Below, piece after piece: positions 35,701 through 42,748 of a stretch of DNA of 61,249 nucleotides (positions are counted from its first letter, which is position 1; every line of letters starts with the position of its first letter). The stretch is taken from the NCBI RefSeq assembly GCF_000260795.1, contig NZ_AJGU01000014.1, positions 1 to 61,249 on the forward strand, written 5' to 3'. The DNA comes from Treponema sp. JC4. Its GTDB lineage: Bacteria > Spirochaetota > Spirochaetia > Treponematales > Treponemataceae. The translations under genes and the position numbers were made by a program. Under the pieces are notes generated by a model, which made no database searches, was not told the origin of the DNA, and saw nothing but the letters and a program-made list of their open reading frames with translations.

Positions 35701-37195
35701 CGTCGCCATCTGTATCTTTACACATAGGGTCTGTATGATATTGATAAACTTCTTCCCAGTCTGTAAGTCCGTCGCCATCAAAATCTAATAATGATCTTGC
35801 TGCATTTTTATTGTTTGGATCAGGATTTATTTGAGATAAAGTCCAGATTGCGTAAAGAACAAGGTTTTCTTTTGTTAAAATTTTTGCACTTGTTATTTCA
35901 GTATCGCTGCTGTCTTTGTCGTAAATAACAAAGGACTCTTTTTGAGTGGTGTCTTCACTGTCTGCTAAAGGTGTAAAGTCGTAGGCTTCTTCATGATATA
36001 CAGCAGTTGAAGGAATGACTGTTGTACCTGTAAGACCCCAGCCTAAAAATTTTATTCCGCTTTTTGGTGGGGTAAGTCCAAGTTCGTCAGGTGTTTGCAA
36101 GGTTATTGTACCATCTGAATCTGGTGTTGCAATCTGGCGGTCTGTTTTAATGCTTCCTCCGTTTGGAGAGTAGGAGATTATAATTTTTGGAATCCATCTT
36201 GCATATAAAACAAGGTCTCCTGTAGTTCCGCTTGGAATAAAAGACATTTCGCTTCCAGTAAAATCTGGATCCGTGTACCAGCCTGCAAAATCATGGTTTT
36301 CGTATTCAATATTTGAGGCGTCTGGTAAAGTAATGTCAGCAGACTGTCTTGTGTAAGAACCTGGGAATGTGGATGCGTTTTTTAAAGTTCCTCCATTAGT
36401 TTCAAGTGTAATGCTAAAAAGATTTCCCAGTGAATTTACGACACAATCAGAAGTACTTGTTAAACCGTCTACAATAGAAGCGTATTCACGGTAGGTTCCT
36501 AACAAAAGGGTTTTTGCTTCATCTGCAAAGAATTTAAAGATTACAATACAGTTTCCGGCAGGAATGTCTGTCTTTTCGTATTTCGTTTGTCCGCTGCTTG
36601 TTAGAGTAAGCTCTTCATCATTAAAGCCTGGAATTTCTTCTCCTCTTATTGAGTAAATGCCTGCTGTTACTTTTGCAACGTTTTTTGTGTTGTAGCGCAT
36701 TTTAATGCAAAGATTTCCGTTTCCAGAATAATCTGTAAGAAAGAATTCCATAGTAGGAGAGAAGGTTAGTGTATTTTCTCCCTTATTGATTGTAATTCTC
36801 TGTTCGTCGCCAAAAACAGCGCCGCCTTTTGCTACTACAACCAATCTGAAGGTGTAGGTTCCTGTTTGGAAGGCAAGGCTTTGCTCTGACATTTCGGCTT
36901 CACTTTTCCAGACTCCTACGGTAACTTCATCTGAAGTTGTAGTGTCTAATACACTGTCTGAATAGTTCTCTGCATAGCGCAGGGTAAGCAGGGTAAGGTC
37001 GCTTTTTGAGTACTGAGGGAGTGCAGTTCTTGAGCTATCGTCTGCAAGGGCAATTTTAAGGCTTGCTTCTCCTTTTGTTTCTGAGTTTGAACTGCTAACG
37101 GAAGAAGAGCTATTAAAATTATCTTCCAGAAGGTTTGAACAGCCTGCAAAAATAAGACTTGTGGCAAAAATGTATAAAAGCTTCTTAATTTTCAT
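32774..37195 (-). CDS. Giant lipoprotein with InlB-type repeats, TSP3 calcium repeats and a protective-antigen-like segment
   Basis: A 1473-residue lipoprotein: signal and lipobox end at C19 (ATSLIFAGC). Residues ~257-335 and ~337-452 are InlB B-repeat (Flg_new) type modules (ETNGGT ... FAGWYTDPDF ... VLYARW). Residues 470-505 are TSP3-like calcium loops (DFDGDGLTDWEE, DTDGDGWTDKQE), and a second set lies at ~933-995. Between them, ~520-830 resembles the membrane-insertion and heptamer part of anthrax protective antigen: a serine/threonine/glycine-rich alternating stretch (560-655), then NDFTEALTEVRARTAAVYID and PVTLKEIFNEIL, which I align by eye with SEVLPQIQETTARIIFN and MTLKEALKIAF. A fibronectin-like region and a beta-rich C-terminus follow. 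It is 11 bases after another lipoprotein gene. A surface adhesin or pore-forming translocase is inferred. Confidence 0.8.
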   Translation of the reverse strand: MKIKKLLYIFATSLIFAGCSNLLEDNFNSSSSVSSSNSETKGEASLKIALADDSSRTALPQYSKSDLTLLTLRYAENYSDSVLDTTTSDEVTVGVWKSEAEMSEQSLAFQTGTYTFRLVVVAKGGAVFGDEQRITINKGENTLTFSPTMEFFLTDYSGNGNLCIKMRYNTKNVAKVTAGIYSIRGEEIPGFNDEELTLTSSGQTKYEKTDIPAGNCIVIFKFFADEAKTLLLGTYREYASIVDGLTSTSDCVVNSLGNLFSITLETNGGTLKNASTFPGSYTRQSADITLPDASNIEYENHDFAGWYTDPDFTGSEMSFIPSGTTGDLVLYARWIPKIIISYSPNGGSIKTDRQIATPDSDGTITLQTPDELGLTPPKSGIKFLGWGLTGTTVIPSTAVYHEEAYDFTPLADSEDTTQKESFVIYDKDSSDTEITSAKILTKENLVLYAIWTLSQINPDPNNKNAARSLLDFDGDGLTDWEEVYQYHTDPMCKDTDGDGWTDKQELTLYNQDKLSFSPLIADTPFVDVEITGKPEIYYVYTNTQGKNITEIQTTTEGTTGSHSETNTNTKSFNMTHGWNASTSHKWGTKTTLSAGGAGQLAAGWHKTEKTYEGGFTIGFSGSYSSGDTYTFANSDTAGWSKSWQNGRNISESNSKTITGGKVVIPVKLKNKTEVGYTIKAITIAINKLPYGKKNLKVPIGSYSTNSAMTLRPNSETGQFNITLNLTTGETEQLLKYSNTILVEISGFQITTFKDSQSGNNDFTEALTEVRARTAAVYIDCGLNNKKRIPKTYNVAVKNKFNPEATSLNDQYQPVTLKEIFNEILQLEENSTSKNGYELYTHANGKKTLKTLYGVTNGATPKEGSWYIDHTRMDNGILKKDNYPSFWDGNKLDAWNFEDITVNAGDEINIYFDVDMDEDNVPLNVEKIHGISDYKKDTDGDYLTDYQEIYGWYKPGLHKEAYRNEIQDYADNEDNRVYSNPALKDTDGDGLDDYSENGIVDPDPIFSYIRNDRRINTAKCFYTTNLLSEKKEKLDLTEHGNEDEANPATMSVPIETDMDTIYLDITPRNDFAVIQYQTTVKDEHGTETYEWRDLKSTSKISLNMGKNIIKLKSYVTNYTPENESEKTEYFWNVVVISTFKDLKNFNVEPLKNEDGAVIISWDAYSDTRTDASTGGYVLYGRKSNTEPADIDSYLTQTKLMGAGTSTSNLKEKDEFFIKLSSDQIGSTNTVTLNLESQKDYWIYLYAYAHKSTADTFIKKQLAKDSFKTELSRKTRLCFYAHYVKDIEDEDGGCDPQYYWSFSGNNDCIDLTKCELKSNRTQDFDVKDEGDALYYTFGGEGNFVDYYASTPVKFSTSTKKVISEVSRDEEHIFTLYWNAWEKDPGSSDDYLGYVKADFHYSPAEDKWTCTWEPGGGKGNGVLTTSFGGSSTIKKGQKTNGNVWKLYNPSYGEIEMHWDWSWDVETEDDLKNNQGK

Positions 37196-37206
37196 AATCT
37201 TTCTCC

Positions 37207-39114
37207 TTATTCAATCTTCAAAGAAATCTGTCTTGAAAGTATGAGAACGCATTCAGTTCCATCCTCATCTGATTTTGTATATACTTTGACTACACAGTTA
37301 ATCTGATAGTTATCTTTAGCAAAAGAATTGTCTTTTTCTAATACAAAGCAGTCATCAGAGTTTTTATAAGCACCTTTGGTTTGCCACATAGAAAGTTCAA
37401 GTCCGTCAATTTCGTAATCAATTTTATAATCGAAGTAATAAGGCTGTTTATGTGTTATGACTGGTGTAAGTATTGTTGCTCCGCCTTTTGTGCTCTTTAC
37501 AAGCTTTAAATCCATCATATTTAAGCTGCTTATTGCACCGCTGCCGGCAACAAGTTTTCCAAGGTTTTCGCTTTTTACTGTTATAGACAAAGGAGAACTT
37601 TCTTTTATATAACCTTCTGTATTAGGAGTTCCAAAGGCTTTTTTTCTGAAGTAGAGAAGGTCTCCTGCATTGGCAGCGAATTCTTCTATAGGCATTTCTG
37701 TCCAGGTCTTTTTGTTGTCGTTTGAAAATTCAAGGTCTGCATTTATAGTGTTAAAGCTTACATAACCGTCTGTAATTTTTTTTGTATCTGTTGAAAGGGA
37801 AGGAAGTTCATCATCTTTTAGTTTTGATGTTACAGGCACATATACGCTTGTGTCGAAAGACTGAAAATTTGCGCGGGTAATTGTTATATCAACATTTTGA
37901 GAAACCTGCAGGTCCTTAAAACTTTTATTTGAAGCGTATTTGGGGTTTATTGAAGTTTTAAAGTTACCATCCAGATCAATTGTTGAATCAAAAATTGTTG
38001 TTAGAGTTCCTTTTACCCATGATGGAAGGAATTCTCCTCCTGTAACTGTGACTAAGTCGTAATAAAGGTTTGCGGCCTTTATGCCGTTTAGAATTTTGTC
38101 TGATGATTTAGAGGTGAGTGGAGTAAGAGTTTTTTCTCCGCTGGCTGCCTGCATTGTCTGAGTCATTATTACGCGAAGATATTTTCCTGTATCTGCTTCC
38201 TGAATTTTATAGAAACGGGAAGTGGCACCGCTTACGTCTTGCCAGCTGTTTCCAGTATCTGACATCTGCCACTGGTAAGCTATTTTACCACCGGCTTCCA
38301 GTGCTTCTGTTGAATTTTCATTTGGGTTTGCTGTGTAGGTTTTTGCTTCGTAAGAACCGGCACTGTATTCCGCCTGTACATATTTAACTTCTACTTCCTG
38401 TTTTACAAGGTAGGTTATTTGACCTGTCTCCCATAAACGACCGGCATCTTCCAGTTCGTTAATTTTTACAGGGTAAATATTAAAATTAAGGTAGGCAGAT
38501 TTTGCTGTGCTTTCTATTACCTTACCGTTTTCATCTGTTTCTATAATATTGTCTTTATTGTCTACAAATTCTTTGAACTGTTCTAAGTCGAGAAGAGCTC
38601 CCGTAGTCCTTAAACTCTTTTCTATTTTTATGTCTGACTGATTGTAATTGTTTATGATAATTTCCGGGTACTGATATGTTTGGCCTGAACCGTTGTAAAG
38701 ATAAACAAGTTCAGGACAGTTGATTTCGTATTTAATTTCCGGCCAGTAAGAAACTGTTGTATTGCTGATTGAGGCTCCTTCGTAAGAAAAATAAACCTCG
38801 TAGTCATTTCCGCCAAGAATGCCGTTGTGGAAAGATTCTGCCATGTTCCAGCTGATTTTTCCTTTGCTGGCGACGGCAGTAGTCGCATGATTGTTGGCAG
38901 CGGCTGCAATGCTGGTTCCGTCAGGGGCGGTTGTATTTGCTTCAAGGGTGTAATTAAAGGAATCAAAAGATATATCTGAAATTGTAATTGATCTTGCTAG
39001 ATTAATTTCTTCTGAATTATCGTTGCCGCCTCCAGAAGAACCATTTGCACAAGATGTTAGTGTAAAAATTGAAATAGCGGTAAGAAATAAAATGGATTTC
39101 AGCAGATTTTTCAT
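37207..39114 (-). CDS. Large surface lipoprotein with Ig-like modules
   Basis: A 635-residue protein with a lipoprotein signal ending TLTSC (C22), followed by a flexible ANGSSGGGNDNSEE linker. The mature part is beta-rich. Around residues 280-330 the segment AYQWQMSDTGNSWQDVSGAT and DTGKYLRVIMTQTM is a typical bacterial Ig-like 'YQW ... GKYLRV' module of surface proteins. AGGAGG precedes the ATG. It is transcribed just before the 1473-residue lipoprotein (11-base gap), so the two are co-made, probably for the same surface structure. Function unknown. Confidence 0.78.
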   Translation of the reverse strand: MKNLLKSILFLTAISIFTLTSCANGSSGGGNDNSEEINLARSITISDISFDSFNYTLEANTTAPDGTSIAAAANNHATTAVASKGKISWNMAESFHNGILGGNDYEVYFSYEGASISNTTVSYWPEIKYEINCPELVYLYNGSGQTYQYPEIIINNYNQSDIKIEKSLRTTGALLDLEQFKEFVDNKDNIIETDENGKVIESTAKSAYLNFNIYPVKINELEDAGRLWETGQITYLVKQEVEVKYVQAEYSAGSYEAKTYTANPNENSTEALEAGGKIAYQWQMSDTGNSWQDVSGATSRFYKIQEADTGKYLRVIMTQTMQAASGEKTLTPLTSKSSDKILNGIKAANLYYDLVTVTGGEFLPSWVKGTLTTIFDSTIDLDGNFKTSINPKYASNKSFKDLQVSQNVDITITRANFQSFDTSVYVPVTSKLKDDELPSLSTDTKKITDGYVSFNTINADLEFSNDNKKTWTEMPIEEFAANAGDLLYFRKKAFGTPNTEGYIKESSPLSITVKSENLGKLVAGSGAISSLNMMDLKLVKSTKGGATILTPVITHKQPYYFDYKIDYEIDGLELSMWQTKGAYKNSDDCFVLEKDNSFAKDNYQINCVVKVYTKSDEDGTECVLILSRQISLKIE

Positions 39115-39157
39115 CTTTTGCCTCCTGAGAAAGCTGTAAACTGCATAAATGATAAAA

Positions 39158-39190
39158 GGGGATGAATAGCCTTTGTATTCATCCCCAGAT
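39158..39190 (-). terminator. Hairpin terminator or attenuator between the barrel and lipoprotein genes
   Basis: GGGGATGAATA and TATTCATCCCC make an 11-pair stem with a 7-base loop; on the minus strand TTTTAT follows. It lies 13 bases beyond the barrel gene's stop and 44 bases before the lipoprotein start, so it should lower lipoprotein expression relative to the barrel. The short T-run suggests partial termination. Confidence 0.7.
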
Positions 39191-39198
39191 TTGATTAA

Positions 39199-39909
39199 TT
39201 AGAATGCGAATGACGCACCGATTGTTGGTGCAAACTTAAATCCGATTGTTGACGTTGTTGTTGAATTTTCAAATGACACTCCTGGAGTTACTTCTGGAAT
39301 TTCAACGCTTACAGTTGTTGAGCCAGCCATTCCCTTGAATGCTAAATCAGCAAAAACTCCAAAGCCTTTTACGATTTTGTAGTTTGCAAAAATATCTGCT
39401 CCAAAATCAAAGGAAGCTGATTTAAAATTCATTTTAGCAGTGTTGCCATCATGAGTTGCTTCATATTCATTCGCAGTTGCAGTTACTCCGATGACACCGA
39501 ATGCTGCAAGAGTAAATTTGTCGTTACGGATAAATGCGTAACCTGCTCCTACATCAAAGGAAATTTCTCCGAATGTTTTTTTATCAAATAAGCTGCTCAG
39601 TTTTGGTTTTTCTGGTGCAATGTCCATTTCAAGGTCGTCATACTCGCTTTTTAGAAAACCGTCGATTGCAAAATCTGCCTTAAAGGCAAGACCCATGTCT
39701 TTCATAACTCCAACCCAGAAAAGATCTGCACCAAGACCAACTTGAGTAAAGCTTTTACCATCAAAGCCTCTTGAATCACTTGAAGAATTGTATTTAGTTA
39801 CAGATACTGGAAGTGTAAGACCTGCACCTACAATGTTTTCAAATTTTTCACCTGCGAATGCAGAGAAAGCCAGAAATAAGCATAAAGTTGCTCCAATTAG
39901 TTTTTTCAT
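39199..39909 (-). CDS. Outer-membrane beta-barrel protein
   Basis: A 236-residue exported protein: signal peptide KKLIGATLCLFLAFSAFAG, then alternating strands such as GAGLTLPVSVTKY, GLAFKADFAIDGF, FTLAAFGVIGVTA and SFDFGADIFANYKI, ending APTIGASFAF with the terminal phenylalanine used by the BAM machinery. An eight-strand barrel like the small Treponema outer-membrane proteins is likely. Its promoter contains a (TA)8 run in the spacer. GGAGG precedes the ATG. It is upstream of the two large lipoproteins and may serve as their membrane partner, which is inference. Confidence 0.8.
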   Translation of the reverse strand: MKKLIGATLCLFLAFSAFAGEKFENIVGAGLTLPVSVTKYNSSSDSRGFDGKSFTQVGLGADLFWVGVMKDMGLAFKADFAIDGFLKSEYDDLEMDIAPEKPKLSSLFDKKTFGEISFDVGAGYAFIRNDKFTLAAFGVIGVTATANEYEATHDGNTAKMNFKSASFDFGADIFANYKIVKGFGVFADLAFKGMAGSTTVSVEIPEVTPGVSFENSTTTSTIGFKFAPTIGASFAF

Positions 39910-39951
39910 AATTCCTCCATTGATTAAATAACAAATCTTTATGATGTATAT

Positions 39952-39980
39952 AGTATATATATATATATAGTGAAAGGCAA
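39952..39980 (-). promoter_or_regulatory. Promoter with a (TA)8 repeat in its spacer
   Basis: On the minus strand TTGCCT and TATACT are exactly 17 bases apart, and a 16-base (TA)8 run (39954-39969) fills most of the spacer and part of the -10 box. Gaining or losing one TA would move the spacing to 19 or 15 bases and nearly stop transcription, the known mechanism of hif fimbria phase variation in Haemophilus. Confidence 0.55.
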
Positions 39981-40036
39981 GGAAATTCTTAATAAAATGT
40001 TAGGGAAAAATTAGAAAGATTTTAGTAGAGATTGAA

Positions 40037-40073
40037 TAAAAAAGGATGTCCAGTAAGTTCAAACTGGACATCC
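40037..40073 (-). terminator. Terminator after the 520-residue barrel gene
   Basis: GGATGTCCAGT and ACTGGACATCC form an 11-pair stem with an 8-base loop; on the minus strand TTTTTTA follows. It ends the first RND cassette transcript 24 bases beyond its last stop. Confidence 0.88.
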
Positions 40074-40096
40074 CTAAAAGGTTTAACTATGATTTT

Positions 40097-41659
40097 TTAG
40101 AATGAAACTTCTGCACCCAGCTGAACAAAGCTGTTTTTGTGCCAGAAGCCGAATTCACTCTTTTCTTCATCAGCTGTCCACATTGCAAGGCCAGATGCGA
40201 TGATTTTGAAGCTTGAAGCAGGTTTAACAGTAACTTTTGGCATTACAACTAAATCTTTGTGTTCAAAGCCGTAGAGGGCTGTAACTTCTGGAGCGAGTTT
40301 TCCGTTCAAGAATGAAGTTGTGAAGTTTACTACAAGTTTGTTGTTTGTGTAGCCTGTTTCTGCATAGTCAACATCAAGAGTCTTGTAGATGCTGTCTTCA
40401 ATTTTGTTGTTCTTAAGGATGTAAGTTCCTGTTTCCTGAACGTTGAGGTTTGCGTCCCAGAATGGAAGATCGATGTCGAAGCCACCGAGCCACTGGATAG
40501 AGTTGTTGTGTACCCATGGATCGTCGCCGGCTACGTCGTCTGTAAGGTTGAAGCAGCCTTCGCCACGGAGATTGAACTTCCAGAGAATTGTTGAGAATTC
40601 AAGACCAAAAGTCTGTTTTTTGTCGTAAGCGAGTTCTGGAAGAGCGTAAGGAGTTGAGCTGCTTCCTAGTAAACGAGCCTTCTTTGATATAGCATATTTT
40701 TCAAGGTTTACCGATGGTTGTTTATAGTGTCCATAGTAATAACTTAATCCTAAATCAACCTGACCAATTGAACCTGTAACACGTACACCACCCTGACCAT
40801 ATTTAAATTTGTTTGTATCTGGATATAAATTGCTTGCAGAAAAAGATGATGCATATGATTGGTACTCAATGTAATCTCTTAATGCTGTTTGATAAGCTGC
40901 TGTGGTTACAATTGCTGCTCCTGCTGCACCTCCAGTTGATGTTGCGACAACTGCATCTACAGCTGCTTGTTTTAATCCCAGATTAGTTCCTACTGCTTCT
41001 ATTACAGTTTCTTCTAATTCAGAAACTTTAGTTGGCTTCCAAACACCATCGCTTGCAAAGCGGTCAACCGGCATAATAGGTGTGTAAACACCTTCAATCA
41101 TTACGTTTGAAACTGTGCGGCTGTTGAGTGGAACTGCGTAAACACCGCGAATCATTGGGGTTGAGATACGGCGGTCAAGGTAATCTGGAATGATAAAGTC
41201 TGTGTAATCATCAGCGTTGAAGTTGTCGATTACGTGGAGTTTATCGCCTTTTCCCCATACTACCTTCATTTTACCTGCAGAAAGGGTAAAGTTTCCAAGG
41301 TATGCAGAAAGGGTGAGTTCATCGATTACATCAATCGGGTATTCTTTGATTGTTGTTTCGTCAATTTTAAGCTGAAGGTCTGCAGCGGCTTTTCCTCCGT
41401 CGTATTTAACTCCGAGTTTTGCCTGTGGTGTTGCTTCAATGCTTGTTTCGCCGATTCCCTTTGGATCATCAACCATAAAATAATCGCGAACGTCCAGGGT
41501 CAAATCTCCGCTGAATTCAATTGGAAGAGATGAACCGCTGGAAGAAGAACCTTCTGAACCGAAATCATCAAAACCGAAGTCGTCGAAATCGTCGGCGGCA
41601 AGAGAAGCGGTAGCAAGGGAAAGTGCTGCGGCTGTAAGTAAAATTTTTGAAATTTTCAT
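40097..41659 (-). CDS. Outer-membrane barrel of RND cassette 1 (DUF1302-like)
   Basis: A 520-residue exported protein: signal peptide ISKILLTAAALSLATASLA, then an unusual acidic-aromatic run DDFDDFGFDDFGSEG at residues 23-37, a serine linker, and strands beginning LPIEFSGDLTLDVRDYF. The segment TLSAGKMKVVWGKGDKLHVID corresponds to RVGRQIAAWGKADGIQVAD in its paralogue at 49489, so the two are related DUF1302-like barrels. It ends LGAEVSF with the BAM-type terminal phenylalanine. A long alanine/threonine segment (residues ~215-260) forms a probable surface or periplasmic insert. It is the third gene of the cassette after the RND permease and LolA-like gene. Confidence 0.82.
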   Translation of the reverse strand: MKISKILLTAAALSLATASLAADDFDDFGFDDFGSEGSSSSGSSLPIEFSGDLTLDVRDYFMVDDPKGIGETSIEATPQAKLGVKYDGGKAAADLQLKIDETTIKEYPIDVIDELTLSAYLGNFTLSAGKMKVVWGKGDKLHVIDNFNADDYTDFIIPDYLDRRISTPMIRGVYAVPLNSRTVSNVMIEGVYTPIMPVDRFASDGVWKPTKVSELEETVIEAVGTNLGLKQAAVDAVVATSTGGAAGAAIVTTAAYQTALRDYIEYQSYASSFSASNLYPDTNKFKYGQGGVRVTGSIGQVDLGLSYYYGHYKQPSVNLEKYAISKKARLLGSSSTPYALPELAYDKKQTFGLEFSTILWKFNLRGEGCFNLTDDVAGDDPWVHNNSIQWLGGFDIDLPFWDANLNVQETGTYILKNNKIEDSIYKTLDVDYAETGYTNNKLVVNFTTSFLNGKLAPEVTALYGFEHKDLVVMPKVTVKPASSFKIIASGLAMWTADEEKSEFGFWHKNSFVQLGAEVSF

Positions 41660-41714
41660 AAATGCCTCTAAGTTTAATAAGTGGTAGGCTGGAGTGAGGG
41701 GAAGGGTTTCCCCT

Positions 41715-41787
41715 GTTCAGCATAAAAATGATAACTAAATGTTTCAGTGCCCTTATGCTGAACATCAACTTCGCTTCAGCGAAGTTG
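41715..41787. repeat. Two palindromes between cassette 1 genes
   Basis: GTTCAGCATAA (41715-41725) pairs with TTATGCTGAAC (41753-41763), and CAACTTCGC (41766-41774) pairs with GCGAAGTTG (41779-41787) as a tight four-base-loop hairpin. The first contains the 'TTCAGCAT' word also found at 42652-42721. They may adjust expression of the barrel relative to the carrier. Confidence 0.55.
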
Positions 41788-41798
41788 ACATTTAAACG

Positions 41799-42590
41799 TT
41801 ACTTTCCTGTATTCAAGAAGTTCTGAGTGAAGATTGAAGCTGGGAGGCCTTTTCCGCCGCCGATTTCGTTGTCTACGAGAACCTTGCGGATATCCATAAC
41901 TGTTTTGTGACCTGTTTTTACGTTTACAAGTGTGTTAGTCATTGGGATATCGTAGTCACCGTGTTTTTCAATCTTTTCTACTGTCAATGTTTTTACAAGA
42001 GCGTCGTTCTTGTCGTACATTTCTGTGTAGATTGGGTACATTGTCTTTTTGTCAATCCATGTAAGGCGCCAAGCGTACTGGCTAGATTTTGGATCCTTTG
42101 GAACTTCTTTGATGTTGTAGCAGTCATATCCGTTCTTTGTTTCATCTTTAAGATATGTATGCTCGTCTTCTTCTACATCGCGTGTTGAAAGGTCATCGTA
42201 TGTTGCGTCTGTACCAAGGAATGATTTTGAACCTTCGCTTGAGTTTACGCGGCGTGATGATTTGAGTTCTGGAAGATAGATGAATTTGTCATCTGGTTTG
42301 TTGCCTTCGTTTTCAATCTGAAGGAAGCGTGTTCCTTTTTTAGAACCTGTCTTGAAGTCCATTACAACTGAAGCAAGTCCGTCTACATCGCGGCCGTATT
42401 CGATTGCTCCCCATTCTTCTTCTTTGTCGCCAGATTTGCTGTACAAAGAAATAAAAAGCTGAGCCTGTGAGAAAGCAGGTTTTTTGAAATCTGCTACGTC
42501 TTTCATGATTTTGTAACCTTTTTCGTCAGCGAAAACTGCTGAAGAAAGAAGCATAAGTGCGGCGAATGTGCCAAAAAGTGTCTTTTTCAT
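41799..42590 (-). CDS. LolA-like outer-membrane lipoprotein-sorting protein of RND cassette 1
   Basis: A 263-residue periplasmic protein: signal peptide KKTLFGTFAALMLLSSAVFA, then a LolA-like half-barrel. FIYLPELKSSRRVNSSEGSK and FLGTDATYDDLSTRDV match YLPAMKKVRRVSGSNKDDD and FQGTDFSYDDI of the paralogue at 48616. This YLP...RR...GTD.xYDD pattern is characteristic of the 'outer membrane lipoprotein-sorting protein' family (LolA_like), which carries hydrophobic cargo across the periplasm. It lies between its RND permease and barrel genes on the minus strand. Cargo is unknown. Confidence 0.85.
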   Translation of the reverse strand: MKKTLFGTFAALMLLSSAVFADEKGYKIMKDVADFKKPAFSQAQLFISLYSKSGDKEEEWGAIEYGRDVDGLASVVMDFKTGSKKGTRFLQIENEGNKPDDKFIYLPELKSSRRVNSSEGSKSFLGTDATYDDLSTRDVEEDEHTYLKDETKNGYDCYNIKEVPKDPKSSQYAWRLTWIDKKTMYPIYTEMYDKNDALVKTLTVEKIEKHGDYDIPMTNTLVNVKTGHKTVMDIRKVLVDNEIGGGKGLPASIFTQNFLNTGK

Positions 42591-42651
42591 ATATATCTCC
42601 TATAAATAAAATAATTAACTGTTTAATAGATTGGGGTGTCTAATTAGACCT

Positions 42652-42721
42652 GTCATGCTGAACTTGATTCAGCATCTGCACTATATGTGGTGCTGAGATC
42701 CCGAAACAAGTTCGGGATGAC
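42652..42721. repeat. REP-like compound palindrome
   Basis: GTCAT and ATGAC form outer arms. Inside are ATGCTGAA/TTCAGCAT (42655-42675) and TCCCGAA/TTCGGGA (42699-42717), each with a five-base loop of the 'cttga/acaag' type. The layout matches the widespread 'GTCATGCTGAAC...GTTCGGGATGAC' intergenic repeat class. It lies between the RND permease and LolA-like genes and may act as an mRNA stabiliser. Confidence 0.6.
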
Positions 42722-42748
42722 TGTCTTTATAGGGCTTGACCCGATAAT

